Made by a program: the position numbers and the translations under genes. A stretch of 64,000 nt of DNA from positions 186,001-250,000 of the forward strand of contig NW_008806283.1 of assembly GCF_000400465.1 (NCBI RefSeq), in the 5' to 3' direction. Positions 1 through 11,806 of this stretch are shown here, in pieces. Source of the stretch: Wallemia ichthyophaga EXF-994. Lineage: Eukaryota; Basidiomycota; Wallemiomycetes; Wallemiales; Wallemiaceae. The notes beneath the pieces were generated by a model. It did no database searches, was not told the DNA's origin, and worked only from the letters and a program-made list of their open reading frames with translations. Every line of letters starts with the position of its first letter. Position 1 is the stretch's first letter.

Positions 1-1706
1 GCCGCCTTCAATATCGCGCTCTCTTTCAGCATCCTCAAGTACCTTCTGAGAGTCTTCACCCTTAGACTCAACGCCCTCCTTGTCTTCATGTTCAACTTCC
101 TGTCCATCCGCTAATTCTGCTTCCTTCCCTCGAATTTGACTCTTCTCCGCAATCCTTTGCGCCCGGGCACCTTTATCAATTTTTGGTCGCTTGAACGCTG
201 GTCTATCCTTAGCACCCGGTACATGCTTAACAACTCTAGGACGCTTTTTGAAGCTAACGTTAGTCTCTCTCCTCGACAAGGATCTTTCAACAGCAGCGGT
301 ATTAGACCTTTGGTCAAACGCAGCAACAAGCCACCTTAGGAAGTTAGCCAGTCTGAATTCTTCAAGTGCTTCTTTATCGTTATTCCACTCGTAATCCTTG
401 CTGAGATGCGCCGTTGGATTCACTCTGATTCTCTTCTTCTGTGAAAGATCTATGGTAATTCCACAGAGGGTGGCTTTGACTGGAATCCACCTATCTAACT
501 GCAAACCGGTATTTCTTATAAGAACCTCCTTAATCCGTGGTAGAAGCCTCGGAATATTGTCTTCACGAGCGCCTGACTTGGCCAACTTGCTTACTTGGGT
601 ATGAGATATTGTTATGTCGACGACGTCAATATTTTTCCCGACTTGCAGAGGCAAAGCCCATCCAACAGAAAACTCATTTTGTCTCTTAGGAAGCACGTTG
701 TAGTACTCAGAATACCACCATGTGTTTTCGATAAAGCTGTCGATTATTTCATGACCTGTATGCAAGTTGGACTGCGACCAGACACCATTTAGCCTCCAGC
801 CCATCCATTCTCTAAACAGCTGAACAACTTGCGAGTCCATTGCACCTTCTAGCAAGATGGGCCACTTTGCTATAGTTGGGTCATCCCTCGGGTCGTTTTC
901 AAAGGGATCAGAACGAGGAAGAATGACAAATACGCTTGTTTTGGAAGGGTATTTTTCTTCAAGGGTTGGTACGTCGGGAAGAAGCGCCTCCTTTTTAGAG
1001 CTGACGACGCGGTCATATTGCTTATTCCTCATTTTCCTATGGTCATCGGTTTCATTTCTGTTGCGCTTATCCTCTGCGAGTTTCTTCCTATTGCATTCAT
1101 CAAGAAATTTGTCATACTCTTCGGAAGCTTGAGCTCTAGCAGCATTGGTCCATGTTTTAGGTGGTGGATCGGTGTTGTAAGAGACTTCCAAGTCGCCAGT
1201 TGTGAGGACATTAGTACCGTCGGCCGCAGTAATAGAAGGGCAAACGATATAGAACATGATAGTTCCAGGCAAAGCCATATCCAAACCTTTATTTATCTGC
1301 ACATCAATCAACTCGATTGGTACGTAATGACGTGATGAAACGAAGCTTCTAAGTGAGTGTTCCAAGTCGGAGTAGTTTATAAGGGGTGTTATATTTGCTG
1401 GGCCATAACGCTCGCTCATTTCTGATGAATCTACTCGATATTTGAATTTAGAGAGAGGCGAGAGATTGTAGATGTTGTATGCACGTGAGAGGTACGTCTC
1501 TGTGGAACGTCATTAGCGTTTATTCAGCCCACCCATATTCACGCACCTGGTGGCATCCAATTGTAGGTCGCGCGAAGCCTAGCGCGATAAGCCTTGTCGT
1601 ACGCAACCTTGGCCTCTTGATTGTCGTGATCGACGGGATCTGGGGAGTCGTACTTTTCGATAAGATGCTCGTCGTCGACGCCGCGACTAAAGTTTAAAGC
1701 TGGCAT
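1..1706 (-). CDS. CENP-L (Fta1/Iml3-like) kinetochore protein, partial
   Basis: Predicted subunit of the constitutive centromere-associated network, which links CENP-A chromatin to the outer kinetochore. The ATG is at 1706-1704, one intron spans 1500-1546 (47 nt, GTGCGT...CACAG), and the frame is open to base 1, so the C-terminus is missing; 553 residues are visible. Assignment rests on recognisable CENP-L blocks: an N-terminal YNIYNLSPLSKFKY block resembling the human LYxVTPMYKFSY block, a middle WPILLEGAMDSQ block followed by a conserved tryptophan, and a later FSVGWALPL...DITIS strand pair. The visible C-terminal part is basic, then strongly acidic (Glu/Asp-rich), beyond the usual fold. 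Splice phase is consistent across the intron. The family call comes from remembered blocks, not a profile search; it could be another CCAN-fold protein. Confidence 0.62.
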
Positions 1707-2310
1707 CGTCGCGTATTTCCAATTTCAGCAGATCCTGATGATTGTCGGTGATGAAGATAAAAATGTGCATGAAGTGTGCTTCTGTAAATTTATTTTTGTT
1801 TGTGGGTGCTTAACTAGACATTTTAGTGTTTACTGCGTATCCCAGTATATTCAGATCAGCGCGTCGTGACGAAATGGGCTTGCAGTGGCAGCGGCAGAGC
1901 TTTAGATAAATGAATTTCCTGCTCCATACTTTCTTAGTGGTTACTGCTTCGCGTTCCTCGATTTTGAATCCTTAAAATATCGAGTAAATTCTGAGACCAA
2001 TGGCAGACACCAGCTCTGAAAATATTTCCAATAAGCTAGAATAAACCATCTTTTGGTGATTATCAGAAGCAAAATTCAAAACAAAACACCTCCTTTGCTC
2101 TGAAGAAGACACCGGCATGAGGTGCAGTGAACGTTCAACATCCCTCAACGTAGCGCATAATTTATTTAAGCGATGATTATGAAACATATTCTATGCATGA
2201 AACCTGAATAAGTGGGGCGTTTGACAGCGCCAAATTTGCACTGCGGCGCTCGACCCTGTTCGGAGAAGCTAATAATAAATAAGACAGCTACCGCCACAAC
2301 TACCATCATC
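1707..2310. other. Intergenic region between divergent genes
   Basis: About 600 bp between the CENP-L-like gene and the glucanase gene. I see no coding region, RNA gene or repeat. It presumably carries both promoters; a TCATCATC-type run directly precedes the glucanase ATG. Confidence 0.5.
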
Positions 2311-3632
2311 ATGTTAGTAAAGCTTCTGTGTTTAGCGCTTCTGTCGATCGCAGCAGCCGGACCGTTGCAGCGTCGTCACGGAGAGCAAATTAGAGGCGTG
2401 AGCGATGCTGGTAGCATTGAGAATGTTAGCTAACGCAAAAAAAGGTAAACATCGGTGGTTTTCTTGTCCTCGAAGCTTGGATCACTCCTTCTATCTTTGA
2501 CAACACGGGCAATCCAGACATCGTCGACGAGTGGACATTCGGCGAGTACCAGGATAGCGATCAGGCAGAGGCTGTTATTAACAGTCATCTCGACACATTC
2601 TATACCTATAGCGATTTCCAAGATATCAAAAACGCTGGTTTGACTCACGTCAGAATCCCAATTGGCTTCTGGGCATTCGAAACTCTGGACACACCATACA
2701 TCAAGGGCAACAGATATGCAAAATTACAGGAAGTCGTCGGATGGTGCCGCGATATTGGTCTCAAAGTGTGGATTGACTTACACGGTGAGTGTCTTATCTT
2801 GTCTTACTCACATGACTAAAATATAAAAGGTGCACCTGGATCCCAGAATGGTCAAGACAACTCAGGACATCTTATGGACTACTTCTTATGGCCTACGGAT
2901 CAAAGCAATATCGAAAAATCCTATTACTATATCCAGATTCTCACTGATGAATTCACCAAGCCTGAATATGGTGGCATCGTGGATGCAATAGAGCTTATGA
3001 ACGAGCCACAAGTAGCAGCACGTCCATCAATGTACGATACTGTCAAAACATACTTTCAGAACGGATATAACATAGTGTCACCTAAAACAGCTACAGCAAT
3101 TGCCGGTGGCTTTATTGAACTTGATTCTTGGAATGATTTCTTAACATATCCTGGCGCAGAAAATGTCTACATGGACACTCACAAATACCAAATTTTCTCA
3201 AACCAGCAGATCCATCAGACTGATCAACAGCGTTTAGATTCAATATGCGCGTTCAAGCAAACGTTTGCAGAGCACACGGCTAATCAACATTGGGTGATTT
3301 GCGGAGAATGGACTTTGGCTTTCACAGACTGCGCAAAATATATCAACGGTAGAGGCAACGGATCTCGATACGACGGCAGCCAACCTGGATCAACTGCCGT
3401 CGGCAGCTGTGAAGGAAAGTCAGGCAATGGAGACAACTGGAGTGAGGATTATAAAAATAGATTGCGCTACATGTGGTACACACAGATCGACACATTCGAA
3501 AATGGTGGTCGTGGCTACTTCTTCTGGACATGGAAGAACGAAGACGCTGCAGATTGGTCTTACAAGCGTCTCCTCGAACTTGGCGTCATCTCCTATGATC
3601 CAAACGATTACCAACACGGTATCTGCGGATGA
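2311..3632 (+). CDS. EXG1: Exo-beta-1,3-glucanase (GH5 subfamily 9), secreted
   Basis: Hydrolyses beta-1,3-glucan from non-reducing ends; used in cell-wall remodelling or glucan use outside the cell. Three exons (2311-2397, 2445-2784, 2830-3632) with introns of 47 and 45 nt give 409 aa, the usual family length. Residues 1-16 form a signal peptide, followed by a basic RRH site and the family opening IRGVNIGGFLVLEAW once intron 1 is removed. The acid/base glutamate is E201 in LMNEPQ and the nucleophile is E302 in VICGEW. The start was chosen because it gives the signal peptide in frame. It faces LST8 tail to tail with 110 bp between stop codons. Confidence 0.93.
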
Positions 3633-3742
3633 ACAATAGATATATTTACACAGTCTCGCTGGGATAGTGTTGACTGATAAAAATATTTGTATCTCGGATC
3701 TTATATATTCTTAATAAAAAAATGTGTATCTAATATTACAAT

Positions 3743-4827
3743 CTAGGTAGCAAGGTTGACGTCGTTGAGTGCGATGGCTATTGCTGCCTTATGATGGCCG
3801 TTGTACTGCCTCACAGTGTCACCGCTAGCGAGTTCCCATAACCTCGCGGAGTGGTCTGAGGATGCAGAGACGAGATAGGCTGAGTCAGCGGAGAAAGCAG
3901 CATCCCATACCCATCTCTGATGGCCGGTGAGCACCTTTTCCAACCTGAAGTCGTAATTATGGGTCGACCAAATCTTAATCGTTGTATCGGCAGAACAAGT
4001 AGCAAGATGCCTAATGGCAATTGTCAGATTATGAGCAATTGAAAGGTATCAGCTCACTTGGTATCGGGGGAGAGTATACATTTTGTGATATACCTACTGT
4101 GAGCAGGCAGCTTCGTTATTGGAGTGAATTCTGAGGCTTCGTATTCCTGATCGGCGCGTATCTTCCAGACAAAGCAATTACCTTTGTTGTTTCCAGCGAC
4201 GAGCGAGCTGCCGTCAGAAGCAATAGTGACTGAGCGAATGGGCACGTCTTCTTCGGGTACAAGTTCATGGCTGCAGGTGTTCTCACCCAAATCCCAGACT
4301 TTAACGCTTCCAGCTTGGTCGCAGGAGATGATCTCTCCTTGGTTTGGGTGTATGACAACGTCGTTGACTGGCGATGGATGATCGAAAGCCCGCTGTACAT
4401 GAGATGTTCTGTGGATTGAGCAATGAGAAACTAAAGCTACTATTATGACTGATAAGCTCACCTCGTGTCCCAAATCTTGACTGTACCATCCTCACTACCA
4501 GTCGCAATCCACTTCCCCTCAGCCTGGAAAACGACTGCAGTAACGTTTGCAGTGTGTCCGTTAAATGATTGTATCTAAGCCAAGTAAGAAAAGCGCCGTA
4601 ATCAGATTAGAGCAGAGCCATACCGGGTTTGGGTCGCTGCTATTGATATCGTAAAGTTTTACAGAGGTATAGCCTGCGGAGGCTAGAAATTTTTTGTCTG
4701 GGCTGATAGCGAGCCTATTGACGGAATCTGAGTGGTGAATTGTCCGTGAGCATCCACCGCTCCAGGCCTCCCAGAAGCGTATCGTGCGATCGTAGCCCGC
4801 GGAGGTGAGAATAACGTCGGCGCTCAT
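3743..4827 (-). CDS. LST8: LST8 WD40 subunit of TOR complexes
   Basis: Seven-bladed WD40 protein that binds the kinase domain of TOR in TORC1 and TORC2. Four exons (4624-4827, 4462-4574, 4058-4408, 3743-4010) separated by introns of 49, 53 and 47 nt encode 311 aa, the standard length. Hallmarks are VILTSAGYDRTIRFWEA at the N-terminus, VNRLAISPDKKFLA, KLYDINS and VKVWDLGENTC. The last exon gives HRWVWDAAFS-type repeats typical of LST8. All splice phases close correctly. It diverges from the Rds1 copy A gene across 539 bp. Confidence 0.95.
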
Positions 4828-5366
4828 TTCTAGTTAAATGCTAGTAAATCTGAAATGCACTGTACGTGCGAGTGATGTCAGCGGTGGAAGCGGTGAAAGT
4901 GGAGAATTGAGTGAGGGATACAAATTAATTCCTGTCAGGCTTAAGGAGGGAATTAAATAACTCAATTATCCTGTGAAATGCTTTCTCTCCACGCTGTTCG
5001 CCACCAGCCAGATACAGACTCGCAACCACACTCATGCAAGAACTTTGAGGTGGTAGTAATATGTGAAATATGCATAATGTATCGGAGAATATCCCAGAAA
5101 CTTCTCGCGCCACCTACTCACGCGTTATTACTTCTCACGCAAGTAATGATTTGGGCCTGATGCAATCGTCAGCGGATTGATAGCGGAAACCGTGCAACTC
5201 AATGGGAGACATAGAGCAAGCGTTCCCAATCGTCTGCATTACCCACATCCACCTTTAAAATTTACCCGTGGAACTACATCGGATGAACTAATTGCATGTT
5301 TTAGCGGATTCCAGGTATAAATGACGCAAATCAATTGCCGCTTTTGCTTCTCTTACTATTACCACA
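4828..5366. other. Intergenic region, LST8 / Rds1 copy A
   Basis: Divergent promoter region of 539 bp. No gene or repeat recognised. Its sequence is not related to the region upstream of the second Rds1 copy, apart from about 20 bp just before the start codon. Confidence 0.5.
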
Positions 5367-6563
5367 ATGATCTCCAAACTTCTCAGTTCAGCAATCATAG
5401 CCTCTTCTGCACTTGCATACCCAGCGCCCCCAGACGGTGGCGTGGGCGTTTCAGGTGACGAACTCCCTGAGTACACCCCAATGTCCGACTTTGACACCGC
5501 CAGCTTTGTCGTTGGTGTTAACCAGGAGTTCCTGGAGTTAGACCTCTTTCACAACATCCTCGCATCATTTCCAGACGAGGATTTCGAAGCTGTTGGCATT
5601 GACGCATCACAGAGATATTACATCCAAGAAATGGCTGAGCAAGAGGTTGGTCATGCAGAGATGATCAACAACATTCTCGCGTCGGTTGGACAGACCTCCC
5701 AACAGTGCTCATACAAGTACCCTTACACTACTGTGAGAGAGGCACTTGCGTTCGCAGAATACATCACTAGATTCGGTGAAGCAGGTGTCTATGGTTTCCT
5801 TCCTCATTTGGACTCTCGCCCAATCGCTCAACTTGTGAGTAGACATTGTCTTGCTAATGATTTTTCTGATGAAACATAGCTTCTCCAAAGTATCACCACT
5901 GAGGCCAAGCAAGAAGTCTCTATGGCAATGATGGCGGGTGAATTCCCACAACCATACTGGTTTAACATGGGTAGGAAAATTCTCATCCAAGGATTTTTAA
6001 GCTGATTAATTCAATACAGGTCTCACTCAAGCTATGGCTTGGAGCTTGTTGGTTCCTTACCTCGACAGCTGCCCAGAAAGCAACCCAAGAGTCGAGTTCC
6101 CAGTCTTCCCAGCTTTGAATGTCACCAACGCCAACGCGACGCTCGACACATCTATCGAATCCGCTGTCAGTAATAACTACACACACGTAGCTCAACCTGG
6201 CAGACAGCTCGAGCTGCAATGGGAGGCACCAGGTATGGCTGTTGGACCATCAGAGCAAAACTACACCACCGATAAGAACCCAGATCTTGGTGACCCATCG
6301 CACGTCGCCTTCATTCACCAACTTAATGTCACATATGCTCCACTCGAAAACATCGACACTGAGGCCATGACAGCTACCACTATCCACCCAGACTTTATGA
6401 TGTACGGCAAGGGTATGGGCGTTAATGGAACTGTCTTCATCGCAATCACCGACGAAGAAGTTCCAGTCACACCATACAACTTTAGCTTACTCAACGATCA
6501 CGTCCATGCATTTGGACCATACTTTGCAGGTATCTGAGCGATTTAAGCAATTGCTGCTAGAAA
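5347..6563. repeat. Inverted repeat arm A (Rds1 gene)
   Basis: About 1.2 kb, nearly identical to the reverse complement of 15523-16739. Identity starts about 20 bp before the ATG and ends about 26 bp after the stop (GCTAGAAA). The unit therefore carries the whole gene with introns but essentially no promoter. Confidence 0.9.
5367..6537 (+). CDS. Rds1-type ferritin-like secreted protein, copy A
   Basis: Ferritin-like four-helix protein of the fungal Rds1 stress-response family; its biochemical role is not established. Exons 5367-5834, 5880-5970 and 6020-6537 (introns 45 and 49 nt) give 358 aa. Residues 1-17 form a signal peptide ending in ALAYPAP. The ferritin-like helices carry acidic and His residues in QEFLELDLFHN and EMAEQEVGHAEMI, which could bind metal. 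The C-terminal half is a beta-type region with NxT/NxS glycosylation sequons. An almost identical copy lies inverted at 15549-16719: same length, identical introns, identical protein. The four base differences I found are all synonymous. Confidence 0.85.
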
Positions 6564-6795
6564 TCTTGATTTTATAAATCTTAAAGACACAAACTATGCT
6601 TGTATGAATTGATGAATTATTGATGGTCTCTGCGTATCTTTTTATTGGAATTAGTGAAACTTTTCTCATCTTTAACACTCATCGGGAACACCAGAGAGAG
6701 CTATTTCAGCAACTGAATAAACAACAAAGAAAGGTAATTTATAATAAAAGGTTTACAACGGCAGAATGCACGTAACTTTTTATCTAATTTGTACA

Positions 6796-8294
6796 TTATT
6801 GCTTTGGTAAATCGTTCAAGGATGTCAAAGGAGAAGGAGGATCGTGGATGTTGATCATTGGAGGCATTTGTTGAGGGAAATGAGCTTGGGCTTGGGCTTG
6901 AGCTTGAGCCTGCAATGATTGAACTAATTGAACAGAAGCAGTGGCTGAGATATTCGACATCCAAATTCGAGTTTTAAAACCTCTAAAAAGTTCTCTAACT
7001 AATTCTCTAAAGTCTATCCTTTGTTCGGAAATGAAATAAAAGGTTAATTTGCGTCTATCCCATTGGTATTCAGCGTCAATAACTTCCATTGGCAAGTTCC
7101 TTTGTTTAACTTTTGAGATACAGATTTGCAGGGCCTTTGATTCATCTTGGCGCTTAGTAATCAACAACTGAGTATCAGAAGTGGAAGCCTTGGCAAATAT
7201 TTTCTTTGGTTGGAGGTCTTTAGAGACGGTCTTGAGAGCTTCAAAAGCAGGGTTGTGATTGTTGTGGGTAGCAGAAGCAGCGGGTAATTGATGAACGGAG
7301 GATGTTGGTGAGGGAGCATCATCCAAAGGAGAAACAGATATAGAAGGTCTTGAAGTGGGCATAGAAAAGTCTGAGTGGATGGGATGAACAGACTGCCCAG
7401 ATTGAGAAAATTGGAATTGGTTCAAGTCTTCGATAGTGAGGGAGTCATTTGTAACTTTACCAAGATCCTTGCCCCTGTCAGCTTCAACAATGACGAGGTC
7501 ACCAAAGTGTATATTCGAAGAGAGGGAAGTGTCTAGAGAGTAAAATAAGTCGGACCTTTAAAGTGGGGTTAGTGACGACATAGAAAAAAGGAAAGAACGA
7601 ACCTCGCAGCCTTGAATTCAACGATGAAGAGGGTAGTAAGGGGAGGAATGCTAGACGTGGGAGTGCCTTTGCCGAGATCATTGAGACTTGACTGCGGTTG
7701 CTGGGTCTGAGACTGAGACTGGGATTGAACGTCAAAAGGGAAAAATCTTGGCTGTGTGGGAGAAGAGAGAGGAAGAGGAGGCAAGTTGAAAAAGTGCGCA
7801 GGAGGATGGTTTTGAATTGGGGAGAGTTTGGGGAGGATTTGGTTGAAAGGATTTCTTTGGTTGAGCTCGAGACCAAGCGCGCTGTTGTCTAAAGGTTGTA
7901 GACTTGGGGGGAATTGAGAAGAGAGGGGGGAAGACTGAGAAGCAAAGTCAAATCTGGAGCCCCGCCTTTCGTTGTTCAAGTTGAAGTTGTCGGAGGATGA
8001 TTTGTGGGTGATCGTTGGGGATGACGAGTGGGGGTCTGGAGCTGCAACTTGACCTGGACCTGGACCTGGACCTGGAGCCACGTAAGAAGATCTATGCTTG
8101 TTTATTGGCTCGTCATTCAAATTCAAATTAAAAAAGTCGAGCTCAGTCGTGTTGGCCAGCGTGGGTCTTCTGTACGAATCTTGAGAAGGCTGCGTCGGGC
8201 TATCGATCATAGAATGCCTCCTCAAAGAAATATCATCGATTAATAAATTTTTATTATTAAATGGAGATTTGTTTGAAATATCATTCTCAGCCAT
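6796..8294 (-). CDS. PSP1 C-terminal domain protein
   Basis: Belongs to the family of yeast Psp1, whose C-terminal domain was described through suppression of DNA polymerase alpha mutants; the molecular role is unclear. Two exons (7603-8294 and 6796-7555) with a 47-nt intron give 483 aa. The PSP1 domain lies at about residues 212-435, with LFIVEFKAAR, FGDLVIVEADRGKDLG, the block YQWDRRKLTFYF and RIDFRELVRELF. The N-terminal 200 residues are Ser/Pro/Asn-rich with a PGPGPGPGQ run, and the tail carries a QAQAQAQAQAQ run. The donor GTTCGT is slightly unusual, but the CACTAAC branch and the phase support it. Only 31 bp separate its ATG from that of DIP2. Confidence 0.88.
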
Positions 8295-8325
8295 ACTCGT
8301 TTGTTACCAACGATAGCTGCTGTCA
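8295..8325. promoter_or_regulatory. 31-bp head-to-head spacer PSP1 / DIP2
   Basis: The whole interval between two divergent start codons. It contains ATCGTTGGTAAC on the minus strand, which resembles an element in the HID1/TMA7 spacer. Core promoters and 5' UTRs must overlap the neighbouring gene. Promoter function is inferred from position. Confidence 0.5.
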
Positions 8326-11264
8326 ATGTCAGCGTAAGTATATTAATAAATAAAATTTAATTTTTATAATTAATTATTACAGCTACTCGAGACACGCCCC
8401 TACAAAGGCTTTTGGTTTAATATTTAATTCCCCTTCCAACGTACACTATCAAACATCTACAAAGCTAGCATATCTCCCTGCACTTGAAGATGTACTCGTT
8501 TGGGATATTAAATCTGCTACTCTTCAATCTGAGTGGCATGAGACTGGCTGTACAGCTCAAGTTACCCAATTATCCCCAAATCCTGCCAATAACTCCTTCG
8601 CTGTCGGTTATAGTGATGGCTCTATTAGAATTTGGCAGAATAACGCTGCAAACATCACTTTCAACGGCCACAAATCTCCTATCACCTCTCTTGAATGGGA
8701 CTTTGAGGGTATACGCCTTATTTCTGGCTCAAAAGACACAAATATCATCGTTTGGGATACTTTGGCTGAACAAGGTCTTACTCGTTTAAAAGGTCACAAA
8801 GATGCTATAAACACACTCCATTTCATCTCTCAAAATCATTTAATCTCCACTTCAAACGATACTTTCATCAAGCTATGGGATCTTAACACTCAACATTGCT
8901 TACAAACTCTAATTGGTCACAGATCCCCTGTCACCACCTCTACCTTAACAAGTGACCTCTCTTTACTCGCTTCTGGCTCTTCCGATGGTGAAATTAGACT
9001 TTGGTCTATTAACCACGAAAATCTTCATGAGGGCTTGTCTCAAGATGATAATGGCGATTTCATCAAATTCATCAACCATATCTCCACCCTTCCAACTCAC
9101 ACTATTAATAGAAAACGCATCTCTCAACTCGCTTTTCACGATTCCTTACCCTTCTTAGCCATTTTATCTTCTGATAGATCTCTCGAAGTTCTCAGATTGC
9201 GTACTGAAGAAGAAATCAAGTCAAAGATGGCTAGACGTAGACGTCGCAATAAAGATAAAGGAAAAGCTACTCATGATGATTCTTCTGTCATTAACGTCAC
9301 CATGAACGATAGGCTAACTCCATACTTGGTCGTCCATTCTCACTCCAAGATCAAGTCTTTCTCTTTTCCCCCACTTCCTTCTAATTTTGATCCTAAAGCT
9401 CCTGCACAGGTCCTTTTAGCATTAGCCAATAATGCTGTTGAATTGCATGCCATACCAGCACCAACCAAGAAGACCGCTGATGAAAGGGAGCCTGAAGCTT
9501 ACCGCCTTCACTCTTTAGATCTTCCCGGCCATAGAGCTGATATACGCGCACTTGCTCTCTCCTCTGATGATCAGTTGTTAGCCAGTGCATCCAATGGCCA
9601 ACTCAAGGTGTGGAATATGAAAACTCAAGCCTGTCTGAGAACCATAGACTGTGGCTATGCCATCTCTGTTGCTTTCCTCCCAGGCAACAGGTCTATTGTC
9701 ATTGGTACAAAGAGTGGTAACCTTCAACTTTATGATTTAATTTCGTCAACTCAAATTGCAGATGTTGATGCCCACGACAATACTATCTACGCCATTGACA
9801 TCGCACCATCAAAAACTTCACTCGTCACTGCCTCTGGCGATAAAGATGTCAAATTCTGGGATATCACTGAAGTTGAACGTGACTCTGATGTTGTCGAAAA
9901 TCAAAAAGTCAAGTCTGTTGGCATTGTGCACACCCGCACACTCAAAATGACCGATGAAGTGTTGGCTGTTAAGCATTCACCTGATAACCGCTACATAGCA
10001 GTATCACTCTTAGACTCAACTGTCAAGATCTTCTTCAATGATTCACTGAAATTTTATCTATCACTCTACGGACATAAATTGCCCGTATTATCCATGGATA
10101 TCTCACACGACTCGAAACTCATCATCACCTCATCGGCTGACAAGAATATTAAAATTTGGGGTTTGGACTTTGGTGACTGTAGGAAATCTCTTTTTGGTCA
10201 TGATAGCAGTGTGATGCAGGTTCAATTCGAAGCCGATTCTCATAGATTTTGGTCCACATCCAAGGACGCAACCGTTGCTTATTGGGATGGTGACAAATTT
10301 GAACAAATTCAGAAATTGTATGGACATCAAGGTGAAATCTGGGCATTGGTTACATCCAAAGACGGTCAATTCTTGGTAACAGGCTCACACGATAAGAGTT
10401 TGAGAGTCTGGGAAAAGCTCGACGAGCCTTTATTCTTAGAAGAAGAGCGTGAAAAGGCTTTGGAAGAGTTATATGAAGCGGATCTTGCTGATGAGGATGT
10501 TGGCAAGGACCAGAATGATCAGGTTGAAGCTGACAACGTACACAAAGCAACAAGCGAGACGTTGATGGCTGGTGAAAAGATTATTGAAGCCATCGAAATA
10601 TCTGACGAGGATATTAATGCATTGAATGACTACAATAATCTTTCTCAAGTAGATAAGGATAAGGTTGGTGGACCACCCACCCGCCATGCACAGTTTGTCG
10701 CACTGGGTAATCCAACTCCTGACGAATACTTGCTCAAGTTTGTACTTGAGAAGATTTCTCCACCTGATCTTCACGATGCTCTACTCGTTTTGCCTTTTAG
10801 CCATGTCATTTCACTGTTGCGTTATCTCGAAACATGGTCCGAAAAGGTGTGTTATGTTTGAGAAGTATCAAGAGTAAGCTGACAAGAAAACATAGGGATG
10901 GAATATCGGATTAGTCGCGCGTATACTTTTCTTCCTACTCAAGACCCATCACCACCAAATTGTAGCAAACAGAGTGATGAGAAACACAATGATAGGGCTA
11001 AAAAAGTCACTTAGGAAACGCTTGAATGAGCAGAAAGTGAGTTGCTGTCTACGATTAAGGAAATACTTTACTTACACATAACAGTCTGTTGTTGGATTCA
11101 ATCTTGCAGCTCTCAAAGTGATCAGACGTGCACACGACGCTGATCGCATTTCCAAATACTTAGAGGAGGAGGATATGGATGAAGAAAGAGCGAACCAACG
11201 TCTCAAAGCTGAGGAAGAAGCCTTGATGAATGCAGGTAAAAAGAGAAAGAGGATAATATTATAG
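8326..11264 (+). CDS. DIP2: UTP12/DIP2 (WDR3) U3 snoRNP WD40 protein
   Basis: Component of the UTP-B module of the small-subunit processome, needed for 18S rRNA maturation in the nucleolus. Four exons: 8326-8333 (only 8 nt), 8383-10846, 10896-11036 and 11085-11264; introns 49, 49 and 48 nt; 930 aa, close to yeast Dip2. Two tandem WD40 propellers fill the first 600 residues (for example IKLWDL, VKFWDI, IKIWGLDFGDC). The C-terminal Utp12 domain follows, ending with VVGFNLAALKVIRRAHD and a KKRKR tail that suits nucleolar localisation. The first exon was chosen because ATGTCAGC joins in frame to TACTCGAGACAC, giving the family start MSAYSRHAPTKAFG. Confidence 0.95.
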
Positions 11265-11326
11265 ACTAATTGTACAAAACGTAGACTTCTAATTTATATT
11301 ATCATTGCAATTTTAGATCTAACGTA

Positions 11327-11757
11327 TCAGACTAGTCGCTGTGGTTGCGATTCCTCAATCTGTGCTGAATCAGATGACGTCTTGCGCTTTGATTTGAGTT
11401 GTTGGAGCTGAGACTTAAGGCTCTCTGGATCCTTTGCAGGTTTCTTAAAATATTTGTGAGTGATTTTGCTTGTAAACAGCAGTCAGCCTACATTTGTATC
11501 TTCTTCCTTAGGCCAGAATGTCGTTTTTGCCTGCATTTAAAGATCAGAGTGAGTAACTAGGTGTGTGTGTGTATAATCAATCTCACAGGCTCAATGTGCT
11601 TGTCATACCACTCAGGATCTCCAAAATGGTACATGAATGCTATTGGGAAGCTGCCAATACCATCAGCTTAAGCTGGGCGTATAGTGTCACGTCGATAAAT
11701 TAACACTCACAAGAGATAAGCAGCGAATTTGAATATTTCCAAGTTGGGTCCACCCAT
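11327..11757 (-). CDS. PET100: PET100 cytochrome c oxidase assembly chaperone
   Basis: Small inner-mitochondrial-membrane protein needed to assemble complex IV. Four small exons (11711-11757, 11587-11650, 11492-11530, 11327-11443) with introns of 60, 56 and 48 nt give 88 aa. The family start MGGPNLEIFKFAAYLFPIA contains the single membrane segment, followed by FMYHFGDPEWYDKH. No reading frame over 60 codons exists here, so it is easily missed by ORF calling; the call depends on splicing. Its ATG is 49 bp from that of the TBC gene, and its stop is 62 bp from the DIP2 stop. Confidence 0.88.
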
Positions 11758-11806
11758 CCTACAGCGTATTCTTCCTAATCGACGGCCAAGTCCAAGGGGC
11801 TAGATA

